Part shown: positions 11,537 through 24,028 of the stretch, piece after piece
Numbering within the stretch: the stretch's first letter is position 1
Layout: every line of letters begins with the position of its first letter
Assembly (NCBI GenBank): GCA_012931725.1
Contig: CM022948.1
Span: 72,313,696 to 72,377,695 of the forward strand
Reading direction: 5' to 3'
Length of the DNA: 64,000 bases
Source: Litsea cubeba
Taxonomy: Eukaryota > Streptophyta > Magnoliopsida > Laurales > Lauraceae
Made by a program: the position numbers and the translations under genes
Notes under the pieces: model-generated
What the model saw: the letters and a program-made list of their open reading frames with translations, nothing else
Database searches by the model: none
What the model was told of the DNA's origin: nothing

Positions 11537-14500
11537 CCTTTATACCCATTATTTTAATATTTTACGCAGTTGAAAAAGTTCCCTCTTACCATATAATCTT
11601 TTCAAAAAGGTTTCATGTGATGAAGCAGTATGAGGATAGTTATCATGCAAAAAAACAAAACAACGATAGATAAGCAGGTTCATCCAAAACAAGCCATAGA
11701 AATAACAGTATACCTTAATATGAATGGAACTTTAAGATTGGGAGGAACTGTATCACCAAAAAAGGCAGCTTCTTCAGCCATCCGATGTAGCACCCTGCGT
11801 ACAATATCTCCCAAATACATTCCCGAAATCATCTTCTCGAAAATCTGTCGAGATTCAATAGTTAATCGATGAGTATAATCTATGCAATTATACAGAGCAA
11901 AAAATACATGACAAGAAATCCCAACAGAGAAATTACCTGTTCACCAGGGTTCAAGCTCTCAACATCTAACGCTTGATCATATTCTGTTATTGGAAGATGA
12001 GATGAGCGGAAGTTTCCCCACTCCATGTTGATAACCTATAACATGCCAAGCATACCATCAAATGCCTTCTAGTTTTAATATCTTCATTTTCTTATGACCT
12101 GCCTTTTTTTTTTATTAATATAACATGCACCAATGCAATTGAGGCCTGGGCCTGTTTGGATGGGAATACAATAGAGTAAAGTGAAGTTAAATGGGCCCTA
12201 AGGCCCCTAACAGTTTAAAATTTCTACCCTGTTTGGATGAGTATGGCCCGACAGATGAAGTATTGTTGTCAGCCACTATTATACTCCAAACCTTAACTTC
12301 ACACCACCTTAACTTCACACCAAGCATTCAAACAGAATGAAGTGAAGTGATCTACTTTAACTTCAACCAACTTCACTCCTCATGTAAAATCTACTTCACT
12401 TTACTCCACTCCTCATTCATCCATGCAGGCCTGCATTTAGATAAGCCTAGAAGTCACACCTACGAGATTGAATGGACTTAGGTGAAACTCGGACAAACTG
12501 AAGTGCAAGACCAAGCTTGGGGCCCACCTGGATCCTCCCCCATGAGCAGACCACATACGATCATATATTCATATGTGACCCAGCTCATGGAGCCCGCCCA
12601 GATGCAAGCCAATTAGTGCGCGTAGGGAACAGTTTCCTAATAAAACTGGGTTCTCGGATAAAAAGATAACACAAACAATTCGACTAAAGGGTCTCTAGAG
12701 CAATAGAGTACAAAACCAAATTTATGGGTTTTTACACGAGTATGACTTAGTCAACTAAACACAAAGTAAAAGAATCCAAAATAATCAAGGACTTTAGACT
12801 ATAAAAATAAATGAAATTCAATGTTCTGAATTGATAAGTAAACAAAAATAAATGAAATTCATAATAGCCACTATAACACTACTAACCATCTCTCCTGATT
12901 TCGGTAGAAGACCATGCCACTTGGGGATTGCATGAGCACGCTCTATATATGCAGCATTTGTTCCCGTGCCCAAAATAACAGCAATAGTTACATCATTGTC
13001 GTAATATCTTCCTCCCGCCAGTGTTCCAATAGTATCATTGACCTGCATATACAAGGAAAGTGATAAAAAAAATATTAATTTTTTTATTTTGTTCCAACAG
13101 TATTATTGACCTGCATATTTAAGGAAAGTGGTAAAAAAGTATTAATCTAAATTGAAGATGTTATACTTGAACAGAACTTAAGAATCAAAGTTCAAAAGTG
13201 AGAACATATCCTGAATAAGGAACAAGAAATGCTAACATTAGGTATTACCGTATTAGTCATCTCCTCTTAAAACTAAGTTAAATTCCTATAGGACTAAAGC
13301 CAAGAAAACTTCTAAAGCAAACTTACAAGTGCTGCCACGCGCATATCAAGACCTTTTCTTTCCATAGCTTTCGTCAACTCAGCCACTACGTCTTCCCCAA
13401 CCTAACTTCAAAAGAAAATAATAATAAGAAATTTTTTTAAATAGAAGATAAAAAGAAGGGAAAAAAGGTCAATTTAGAAACATAAAATGATTGAGAATTT
13501 ACCATACAGCGCGACCATATAAACATGTTTTCTTATGATAGACCTTTTCCTGGAGATAGTTTCCCTTTTTTTTTTTTTTGGTTTTTTGGTGTGTGTAGGT
13601 TAAAAGAGACCTTCACTATTATAGATTTAAATGGAGGTACTTCAAAAAAAAAAAAAAAACCTTCTCTTGAATGTTGCTTTAAGCTGCACCTGGACACATA
13701 ACATTTCCCATCATGTTGCAGCTTTATTTGATAGATAGACATTTCTACTCAGGTTACAAACTCCTCTAACAGGTGGAAATGTCTAGGTTCTACTGCTTTA
13801 CAAGCACACTCCAGGCAAGATCCAATGCCCAATACAGCAGAATCAATTTGCAACTCTAATCACGGAAGGCATGCCAGTTGGGCAACATCTCATTTATACA
13901 GGAATTCATATGAACTGAAAATATTGTAGCAGTCAGTATCCTCTTATTAAGAACAAGGACTGTTAAAAATTCCAAAATAATATCCAAGATATTGTTATCA
14001 TCTCTGCCAGCTGCAGTACACAGAAAAGGCTAAGAAAACTCCAAATTTTAATATTTTTTCTTTTTTTTTCTTTTTTTCTTTTTTTCTTTTTTTTTTTTGT
14101 AAAAAGGAAGAGGTTCATAACCAGAGAACACAGAAAACAACAAACCAAAACAACACACTACCACAACCAAAGACTAAGCCCAAAACAAACATCCAGGACT
14201 AGGAGTCTTAAACATCTAGCTCCTTAGACTTGCTCCCAGACGCTGGATCCCTGGATATATTTAATTGACGAAACTGATGCAAAGATAGATAAGGGGACTG
14301 CCCAGATTCAGATCCATGACAATGACTCCTATTCCCAAAAAATCTCAGCCTGTAATTTTTCGCCTATCTCAAATCTTCCAAGTAGAGTTCATGTGAAGAT
14401 GGAGGCGGGCAATCTCTGAACAAAGTGATGACTGGAAAATCAAGCTTGGATAAGATGTCTGCGACCTTGTTAGCTGAACAATGGCAGAACTAAATTTCTT

Positions 14501-17500
14501 CAATTTTACTCATAGGCATAGCTATATGAAATTTTAGTTATTACACATCAATTTGAGCAACTAATGAAATGCCTGCAGTTACTGATCGTGCAGGATCTGC
14601 CCAGTTCTGTGGTTACCTGCCTATGTAACCGAGACAGCAGACTATTTATACCAAGTTGAAGGTTTAAAGTTGAAGAAAAACCCTAATTTATGAGGAAGAA
14701 AGAAGAAAAGGAAGAAAAACTTTAAGTGAAAGTGGAAGAAACGAACTAAAGAATCTTTAAGCTGGTTTTGGGTTGTATTCTTGTGTTTTCTTGCCGTTCA
14801 CTGTTTCTCCTTTCATATCTCTTTAGTTCATTGATGAAAATTTTCACACTCGGAAAAAAAAATCCTTCTAGTAACAAACAAATCCACATTAAGTGCTTTT
14901 CTTTTATGTGAAGTATGATTCCATGAAGATGGTGCTTTCCCTTTCAAGAGTTGCTCTGCACTTAGACTGGTAAAATAAAAGGAAATGCAATCTAACGAGT
15001 TTCATGCAAAATGCCAGATATTAGTACTCATTTTAAGAATGGATAAATATTAATAGGATATCAGAATGGGATATATGAGTAGTCGGACTTAACTGCATCA
15101 TCAATGGAGAAGCCTTTTGTCCACTTTATTACAGTTCCTGAAGAAATGGAAGTTTGTTTCACAGGGAAAGAAAAGGTAAAACCAAGTTCCCTTTGTCTAC
15201 CAACAGAAACATGAAAATCTCCACCCTCTGCTCCGACAAATTTCGCTAGTTCTGTAGCAATGTAATCAAATAATTCCTGTAATCATAATGAAATTTAAAC
15301 AATTAGATATTTGCTTCCTTAATCAGGTTTGACACTTGCTAGTAACTTGGAGGGAGGCTAGCAGGCTCTTTCAACTTACATCTGAAGTTCCAGTCATCAA
15401 ACGTTGAGGAATGGACACCTCTGTAAACTCTTGTTTACCAACACGTCCTTCCTTTCCACGCAGCTGTACACGCAACACGCGGAAGTTTGTGCCGCCAAGA
15501 TCGAGTGCATAAAATAGTCCTTTCTCATCCCTAAATAAAAGAAATACAGAACGAGGAAACATGTTAACAATAGACTTATAGTAGTTCCCAATAAAATAAA
15601 ATAAAAGACTTAAAGTTGTTTGATGAGCGTAAAAAAAAAAAAAGGAACTTTTCAGTTCCTCGTGGACTTATTACAATTCCAAATTGTGTTTTCCCCATTC
15701 CTCTCCAGCCAATAATTAATACAGATGCAAAATTACCAGCTTAATTTAGGTAGTTTGTTTAAGGTAGTTTGGCCATGTACAAAAAAGGCTGGAAAAATAG
15801 TACACAACATGCAACAGTCATGCTTAAAGGAAGGTGGTAACTTAAAGGAAACAAGAGAAGGGAGAGACCAATAAAGACCTCAAGCAAAATATTAAAGAAA
15901 GAGACATAAGACTATGGAGAAAGAAAAAGAGTGGCTTTAAATAGGATCAAGTGGTAAAGAACTCACAAAGAGACCCTAAATAGATGAGAAAGGCTATGAC
16001 AACAATGGATTTGTTGATCTCATGATAGAGATTTGACAAGTCTGAAGGTAACATAACTAATGCTTAATGTAAATCGATTAGGGAGGAAACAATATATCTT
16101 GTTCTTTCTAAAGTATGCATGCTATAGGATCTGAAATTACGAGATGTGCACATGTAGACCACACACAAAGTGATGGGATAAGGCCTTTATCATGATGAGA
16201 CAAGAACTCGTGATGCGGCGGAAGGTGCTCACTATTGCAACCCTAAGGTTGTGGGTTGAAGTTACGTTACCTACTACCAATTTTTGTTTTAAAAGGCTTT
16301 TATTAGATGATGACTTGCCATATACTATCTCCATATTATATAGTGTGCCTTTACTCTTTGACTCTTTCATTTAATGAAATTGGTCAACCATCACCATTAA
16401 TAAAGGTGGAGAATCATAACCCTCCAATTGGTGGCCACCAATGGGCCAGAGAAAAAAGAAAAATAAATAAATATGCTAAAAATTAGCTTCTAGTCTAGGA
16501 GGTTTCCTTGTTACTAGTAATTTGGACATCTACATCAGGTCACATCATACCGATTGTTTCGGACTAGTAATAGTGATCCCCACTTTCACAGACTTAGAGC
16601 CCAATCACTCTGGTCATGCTCAAGAGATGAACCTCATGCCTCACTAGTCACTAGAAACATATCCAATAAAGAAACGCAGAGAAAGGGAGAATCATGTCAT
16701 ATCAAGAGGAAAAGAGACGGACGCAAACCCCTAAAACTGAAGGCAAATCAAACCAACTAAGAAACCAAAGCACACAAAACAGTTAAACAAAAAGACTAGA
16801 GAAAATCAAAACAGAAGTTCAGCCAATTTAGTAAATTAACCATCAAATTCTACATGCTCTCAATTTCTGGATCCAAAATCCACCAAAGAGGAATTAAAAA
16901 AAATACAAGTATCTATAAAGAAAAGGTCATAGAAGAATAATAAACGGATGTGATTCTTTTAATTTGCAGAGATCAGAATATGGGACAAGACTTGTTAAAA
17001 AAAAAAAATGCATCTTTTTTACAATACAAACCACTAAACTGAAGGCATAACAGGCAAGTAAAATTGACCACCAAATTCAACCTTAAATTGACCACCAAAT
17101 TCAACAATGAAAATCTCAATTAGGAAATTGACCATCAAACTAAACATGACTCTAACCCGCAACCTCATCATACCACTAAATCTCAATTAGTAAATTACCA
17201 ACAAATCGCACATGCAAAATCTCCATTTTTTTTTATCCAAATCCACCAAAGAAAGCAATAAAGAAAGAAATTTCTTAACAAGCCACAAAAGACGTAATCA
17301 ACATTAAAAAAAAAAGTCATCCACTTCACATTGCAAATGCCCACGGTTTCGATTTTTCTGAGAAAAAAAGAGCCATCGAATTCAAATATTAGTTCTAAAT
17401 CTGTAAATACAACTTCCCCCAAAAAAGATCGATCTCATTCTTAAAAAAAAAAAAAATTTAAAAGGGTTTTTTAATACTTTTTTGTGTTTTTTTTTTTTTT

Positions 17501-17695
17501 TTTTTTTTTTTTGCAAATCTACAATAATTAGAAGGCTACATGCATGATCAAGATCTCTCCCAATATAAGAAACAACGCATATAAACAAAAGATCACAAAT
17601 CCACTAATAAAAAAAATATTACTATAAATGACATATAATCAAACTAAAACAGATATCGAATTATCAGTTACAAGAACAAAAATACTAAAAATAAG

Positions 17696-17738
<43 letters not shown>

Positions 17739-18029
17739 AGATCTAGGCCGTTCATACCCGGTGGGAAGAGTATCAACGAATGTGATTATCATCTTGAGCT
17801 TGCTCCCGCCCTCGGATGCGAGTCCGGCGTGCATCTCCACCGTCATCGCATCCGCCACCTGTCGCAGCTTCCCGATGGGAGCCGCACACTTCTCCTCGAA
17901 TTCCCTCAGGATCCCCATCGCCCGGGCCCACCTCCCAGAGCTCCGCACCCGGTGCCGGACGACGAGCGCCGCCACGGCAACCGCCGTCGCTGCGCACACC
18001 ACTGCCGCTCCCACCGCCACCTTCCCCAT
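9189..18029 (-). CDS. hexokinase, N-terminally anchored (type B), nine exons
   Basis: Coding exons are 18029-17758, 15530-15380, 15276-15094, 13401-13327, 13042-12887, 12035-11937, 11844-11714, 10318-10237 and 9533-9189. All junctions are GT-AG, phases agree, and the sum is 1494 nt (497 residues plus stop), the normal size for plant hexokinases. The start MGKVAVGAAVVCAATAVAV gives a hydrophobic anchor of the type found on mitochondria-associated plant hexokinases. Exon 2 has the phosphate-binding LDLGGTNFRVLRVQL. Exon 3 has the sugar-binding LGFTFSFPV. The exon 4-5 junction gives VAALVNDTIGTLAGG with the catalytic Asp. The last exon has the adenosine loop VIAMDGGLFEHY and ends SQYLEYES. The enzyme phosphorylates glucose and other hexoses with ATP, and some members also sense glucose. 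Introns carry a MITE, a LINE remnant and microsatellites, but the coding sequence is undamaged. An in-frame ATG three codons upstream (18038) is possible. Confidence 0.96.
11487..11535. repeat. (GA)n microsatellite in a hexokinase intron
   Basis: About 24 GA dinucleotides lie in intron 7 (between exons 7 and 8). Confidence 0.95.
12149..12431. mobile_element. hAT-like MITE in hexokinase intron 5
   Basis: The ends form imperfect inverted repeats. The left reads GGCCTGTTTGGATG followed by AGAGTAAAGTGAAGT. The right, read inverted, gives GGCCTGCATGGATG and then GAGTAAAGTGAAGT. It has no coding capacity. The CTGTTTGGATG type of end is common in hAT-like MITEs. I saw no clear 8-bp target duplication. 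Confidence 0.5.
14090..14520 (-). mobile_element. degenerate LINE 3' end in hexokinase intron 3
   Basis: On the minus strand the region translates as an RNase H-like LINE C-terminus (SANKVADILSK, then LFRDCPPPSSHELYLEDL). A 3' UTR follows and runs into an A-rich tail (plus-strand T-rich tract at 14055-14098). Stops interrupt the frame further upstream. The 5' limit is not clear. Confidence 0.45.
17695..17739. repeat. (TA)n(GA)n microsatellite beside the exon 1 donor
   Basis: The repeat begins about 20 nt inside hexokinase intron 1. In transcript sense it is CT-rich, then AT-rich. Confidence 0.9.
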
Positions 18030-19069
18030 CCCCTTCAATACACCACAGATTCACACCAAACACACCAAAAACACCCGAGATTTGCACGAACCTCTCAGAA
18101 AAACTATAAAAATCCAATCTTGAAAGATCTTTCGCCTCTGAAAATCGAGATTTCGCAGATTACTGTTTGGATGGTTTCAAAAACTCATTGGATCAAAAAA
18201 GGAAGACGGAAACCCTAGATCGAATTGGAAATCGTGGATCGAAGTGGTTTGAAACGAAAGACTTATGAAACTTGGGGCTTTTTCCTTCTTCTTCTTCTTC
18301 CTGAAACGTTGGAAGAAAAGAGAGAGAAAGAGAGAGCTTAAGTTCTTCTTCTCGTTTCGGTTTTGGTCGTCTTGAGAAGAGGGAAGCAGGGGATAAATGT
18401 AGGAGTATGGTCTGAAGTTACGATAGTATCCTTGATTATAATTAACTAATGTGGCATCTTGTATAGGACTTTTTTTATAAGTAAAGAACTAATTAGACCT
18501 TCATCAGGAAACCTTTCTTCTCTTACTATTTTTTTTGGATGAGTCCTAATCTAGTTTGGATTTTGAGAGTCATGATAAGTTAGTGAGTGTTATAGTTGGA
18601 CCCACTTATTAAAATTCTAATCCACTTAGAAGTTTTTGTCTTGTATTACAAGTTCTTATCCGGTTGAAGTTGGATGCAATAAAACAGAATAAGTTAAATA
18701 TGTGATCATTCAAAATAATGAATTACTGTCCTTTGACACATAATCTATGGAGAAATGGATTTAGGGGGAGAAGGAAAACTTGACAAAATAATTGCACATG
18801 CAATACAAAGGTTGATTCGAGGCATTTTAATTAATAGTGGGAATGTGTCTTTTTTTTTTTTTTTTTCGTATCATATTAGGGTTTGCTCAAATCAACATCA
18901 TATATGCGGGGAAATGTTCTCCTAAGAATTAGATTATTTAAAGATATGATGTATAAAATAATCTTTTGTTAAAAATTATTTTCTAAATACAAATGATGAG
19001 TTTTAGTAAAAATCATTGGAGAGTTCATGAGCAACTATAAAGCATAGTGGCCCACTATAAGTTTTGACA
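18030..19069. other. hexokinase 5' flank
   Basis: This holds the presumed 5' UTR and promoter of the hexokinase. A pyrimidine-rich (CTT)n tract lies at 18283-18301 on the plus strand, GAA-rich in transcript sense. Beyond about 18420 the sequence is AT-rich with no gene visible. Confidence 0.5.
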
Positions 19070-19084
19070 TCAATCATTTTTATA

Positions 19085-19231
19085 CGAGTTTGCACCCGGA
19101 GGTTGTAGGTTTGAAACTGCACTACCACACTGGGGCTACAGGGGAGTTTACCCGGCTTTCCTCTGGGCCTGAAGGGATTAGTCTAGCCCAAAAGGTTGGG
19201 AACCCTCCGATAGCAAAAAAAAAAAAAAACC
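19085..19231 (+). mobile_element. SINE-like retroposon with 15-bp target duplication
   Basis: A 147-bp insert ends in an A tract (19215-19229). It is flanked by exact 15-bp direct repeats TCAATCATTTTTATA at 19070-19084 and 19232-19246. Near its start is a pol III B-box-like sequence (GTAGGTTTGAAACTG). No A-box is visible, so the copy is probably 5' truncated. Confidence 0.75.
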
Positions 19232-19801
19232 TCAATCATTTTTATATATGTGCAACTATGATTCCCACTATTAAATTGGCCCTATACTTCTTACAAATTT
19301 AATGTGGGGTCCTATAGCCAAATTGCAATTGCATAGACCTTATTAATTATCAAAATTAGGTGGGTCCTACAAATATCACACTAGGGGCTTTCATCATGTG
19401 GTACTTGTTTTAGTGCTACTCTTCATTAATGGAAGATGTAAGATTGGGAAGTATTCTCCTATTAGCACACTATATATCGTACATATATGATCCAGCTGGT
19501 AGGCCCCATCTAGATGCATTCTTATCATCAAGGGTAGGATTGATGGAAGATCGCAGATAACGTTCATGCAAAAAATCAGCCCCATCAAATTATTCAAGTT
19601 CTTGATTTAATAAATTTAAAAGTTTACCCATCATATCATCCAAGCTCTTGCTTTAATAAATTTAAAAGTTTAATGGTGTGTGGGGGTGTTTTCACTAAGC
19701 CGAGATCAGCACTAGCCCAGGCCTCCGACAGAACGATTATGCCTCCCTTAGGCCAAGGGTGACCGCGGCTGAAGGACCGCGGCATTCGCCGAGGTGGGAG
19801 T

Positions 19802-21566
19802 TGAAAGTCCTTGTGGGAGTCCAAGATCCTAACCCTAGAGGGGGGGTGAATAGGGTGAGCTACTAATAGTGACTAACTATGACCAATTTTAATTTTCTAT
19901 AAACTAACTAGTCACTAGTGATGATAACAAGCACAATGCGGAAGCTAAATACATACAATCACCACAAGAGCATGCACCACAACACAATATTTATAGTGGT
20001 TCGGCCAACGTGCCTACATCCACTACCGGCTTGTGTTCCTCACACCCCACCGGATTTCCACTATTATGCTTTTCAAAAGGCTAAGCAATAACCTCTACAA
20101 TTATGCTTTCCAAGGATAAGCAATAACCTTACAATGTTGTTTTTCTAGGCTAAACAACAACCTTTACACAATGCTTTTAAATGGCTAAGCAATAACCTTA
20201 CAAGTAAATATTTCTCTCAAAGAAAGTGTCTTCACAAAACACTCTTATGAGATTACAATTGAAGCTCAATAAAAATTGCCTCTAAGTAGGCGGATAAGAA
20301 AATGAAAATCTAACTCACACAACACAATGAAATGCAAAGATGAATGCTTGTGATATGTGTGTGTGGAAAACTTCAATCAAGTTTAAAAAGAAGGCTTAAT
20401 CAATGTATGCTAGAAGCATTTGAAAGTTAAGGCACACAAAGATTTGATTGAAGTTATATGCAAATCACTTGAACAACTACAAACTTGTTAATGATGTGAA
20501 AATCAAAAGATCACAAGTTGAAAGTTTAAGCCTAATCAAGTGATGCATGTGCTATGCTATGTTGTTTTCAAAAACAAAGGTTTGACTTAAGATTCTAATG
20601 AATGAAAACAACAAAGATGATTCAAACAAGTTAATGAAACATGTTATAAAGAAATCAAAGTTTTAAACATAACATGTTTAACAAAGTTTAAAACTAAACT
20701 AAGTTTGAATCAAAGAAAAGAATTCATTACAACTTAATATCAAAGATTGAATGGAAGTAATGAATTCATTTCATCATAGTTATCATGCTAAAAACATTTA
20801 CCAAAGATTTAAAACCAAGCATGAAACATATGATTAAATTAAGCAAAGCTTACTTGGAGATTTAACTTCATGATCCAAGCTTTAGCTTCTTTAATGACCT
20901 TCTTAATCCCCTTGGTTCATCCCCTTTATCTTCTCTTCAAACACCTCCAAGAAGGCTCCAAGTTTGCTCAAAAGTTCCAACCTTTTTCAAAGGGAATGAA
21001 GCCTTTTTATACACAGAAAACAGAGTTTCTGCGTGTCCCCGGTCGACCCCATGACAGGCCCGGTCGACCGACCCTTAACGGTCAGAAAAATGACCGTTGG
21101 AGAGCCAAACGGCTCTCTGCCCAGTCGACCCGCAGTGTACGCGGTCGACCGGGATGTGTACCCGGTCGACCGAGTACACTGGGCCCTGGGTCACTTTTCC
21201 CATTTTGCATACTTTTGCAATTTTCAAAGATTTTTGATGTGGGACTTGATGGGGCCATTAAATCAAGCTTGAAACATGATTTAAATCAATCTAAGTATTT
21301 TTAAAATCATGAATCATAAAAAGCCACAAATCATTTGAAACTTTAAAACTTAGGCTAAGCTTGAATTTTGAAATTCCTTTTACAAAATCAATTGCATCCA
21401 AAATTAAAACCAATTCATGCATAAAACATGAGTTTTACCATATTTAAAAACAATGCATGGATAAAATAAGATTTCAATGTTTTCTAAAATAATGCAAGTG
21501 TGAGAAATCAAATGATGATTAAAATGATATGCATCCATCAAATTGCAATACACAAAACTCCTAACA
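19802..21566 (-). repeat. 3' LTR of the copia element
   Basis: This is the downstream LTR in element sense. On the minus strand it begins TGTTAGGAGTTTTG and ends GGACTTTCA. Open frames of up to 144 codons here recur in the other LTR and are not genes. Confidence 0.93.
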
Positions 21567-21568
21567 AT

Positions 21569-21579
21569 CTCCCCCTTTG
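21569..21579 (-). other. polypurine tract of the copia element
   Basis: Minus-strand AAAGGGGGAGA lies two bases before the 3' LTR. Similar G5-A tracts occur at about 21763, 21813, 21860, 21876 and 22080. Multiple polypurine tracts are a known Sirevirus trait. Confidence 0.75.
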
Positions 21580-22094
21580 CAATTTGATGGCAAACCTTAA
21601 CTTAACACTGAACCTCACACTAAGTCTTCAGCTCCTTGGCTTGACACTGCTTGAAATCTTCGGATGCTCCTTCACTTAGCTTGGGCTTTAGCTCTTTTGA
21701 TCTTCATTCTTCTTGTCCTTAGCTCCAAGCTTTCTTTCTTTTATCTTCTCTCCCCCTTAGACCAAGCACTCTCTCTCCTTGGTCTTTCTCTCCCTTTGCC
21801 ATTGAATGCTCTCTCCCCCTTTGATCTTTCTCCCTTTTTGGGTAGCTAGAGCATTTTCTCCCCCTTAATCCTTTCTCCCCCTTTGCCATTAAATTGCAAA
21901 GGTAGCAATTGAAGAAAGGTACCTACACACATGAAACAAGGAAAATACCTTTAGTAGCACCTGTTAACAAATGAAATCGAAAATGAAATACTTAACAGGC
22001 TATTATGCATGTGAGTAAGTTATAAGGGAATAGCAATGGTGAATTTGATCATCTCTAATGCTTCCTTAGAAGGTTTACTCCCCCTCAATCCATA

Positions 22095-23964
22095 ATCTTC
22101 TTTTGTCATACTTTTGACAAGAATATAACTATTAGATGCAAGAAGAAGATGGTTTAACCAATTGAGGGATAACTTCAAGGGAAGGATTAGATACCAATTG
22201 ATAATGATTAACTATAGGGCTCAATGATCAAATTACCAAATTGGAGAGAAACCAATTGACCTATAAGCTTAAGGAAAGTTGAAGAGCAAGGTCAAAAGGT
22301 TAATCTATCATGGATACCAATTGAAATAAGAACCATATCAATTGAGATTTAAGAGTATGACTTATTAGCTCAATCACTCTAAAATGGACTTAAGGAATGT
22401 AACTAGAAGGATTAATCCAAGTTAGAGCTATCCATGATGATAAGGGGTTTACTAAACATAGCATCAAATAATATAACTATGAAAATCATATGCTATGTAA
22501 ATTTTGAAATCATTTCACTCAATCATAAAATATGACTATCAAGTGTAAGATGAGTGAAATGAATTTCAAACCATGATGCCTACCTCAATCATTAACCAAC
22601 CAAGATTATTAACACATAAACATGGTGGTCACGAGATTTAACCAAATAAGCAAGAGAGGTGGCAAACATGACCATTTATGAAGCTAATGGAATGTGACAT
22701 GGAACAAAGACATATTACTATCAAGTTTAATCCAATGTGCACAAGGTTTATCACAAATATATAACATCAATTGGAAGTTATACTAAATGAAAATGATATC
22801 ATTTGATTACCAATTGAATATGGAACATGTTTGAGAGCAAGCATGTGACAAACACAAGATTCCATCAAGCAACATAAATGAATATTCATCACTTTAATGA
22901 TATAACTATTGAGCATAGTGATGAACATGAGAAATTGCATTTTGAAAATATATGACTTATAAGAATATGCAATTTCCAAAGTGTCAACCATATGAATACA
23001 ACATCTAAGAAATCCATCATTCAAGAGATATAACTATGTAATTCAAGGAATGAATTTCAAAGAGGTTCATATGATCAAGAACACTACTATGAAGTTGAAA
23101 CATGTATAATGAATGATACCAATAAGAAATATACACATGAATCAAACATCATAACCATCCATTTCACAAAAATGACTAGAAAGCATAAAGGATGGATTTG
23201 GGTTCTAGTATGGTTACAAAAAAAATAATTAAAGAACACAACCATACATGGAACAAATAAAACATTTGCATAAAGAATGTAACTAAAAGAGCAAACATGC
23301 AAATAGTCTATCACAACATTCATTTCCATTAAAGGATGACATAAGCAAAAGCATAAGGAAATGAAAACATAGAACATGCTTTGATGAATACAACAAAAAG
23401 TTTTAAAGCATTTCCATTCATGCAATCTTCAAATCATAAACAAAATCCAACAATGAACAAAGTGAGTATGAAAATGAAGAAAGCACATTATCAATTATCA
23501 ATTTGTATTCCAAACAATATAACTACAAAAGCTCATACAAATTGATTTTAAACACTATTCAACTTGCATTTTAAATGATATAACTTATTTGAAACACATA
23601 CAAGTTGATTTTTCAAAACAATAATTTTCCATAAGAAAGTATAACATGGAAAATCTAAATTGTTGTAAATCATTTGCACAACAAATCTTACCAAGACATT
23701 CAAACAAATGATTTTGTAACATCAATTGATTATGAAAGATCTAGCTATGAGAGCTTTTGAAATCATAATCAATTGATCATGTAGAAATGCATGCAAGATA
23801 TATAACTAATTGAAGGCAATAAGCAAATCTAACAAGATGAATTTATAATCAAATGATTTTGAAAGCCATGATATGTAACTAGAGAAGTTCATGAAGACAA
23901 AATCAATTAATTATAAAGAAACATTGCATTTTAATAAATGTAACTAAGAAAGAACAAAATGCAA
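22095..23964 (-). repeat. array of short stem-loops with a shared ATATAACTAT-type loop motif
   Basis: This noncoding part of the copia element holds many perfect inverted repeats of 8-15 bp with loops of about 13-40 nt. Verified arms are 22095-22102/22143-22150, 22456-22464/22490-22498, 22511-22521/22551-22561, 22931-22940/22967-22976, 23497-23508/23535-23546, 23559-23566/23601-23608, 23624-23632/23646-23654, 23667-23676/23705-23714, 23721-23735/23763-23777 and 23924-23932/23956-23964. Most loops contain a form of TATAACTAT or TATGACTTA. In element RNA sense the motif reads ATAGTTATA. The function is unknown. Confidence 0.75.
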
Positions 23965-24028
23965 ATGCAATATGACCAACAAAAGGATTTACCTATAAAG
24001 GATAGGTTGGTCAATGAGGTCCAAGGCC

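Noticed and set aside
17773..18218. Frames of about 97-129 codons over hexokinase exon 1
   Set aside because: They are shadows of the GC-rich first exon, whose real frame is fixed by the hexokinase motifs.
20870..21304. 144-codon frame, repeated identically at 26642-27076
   Set aside because: Both copies lie inside the LTRs of the copia element, antisense to its transcript, over the palindrome cluster. Identity reflects the LTR pair.
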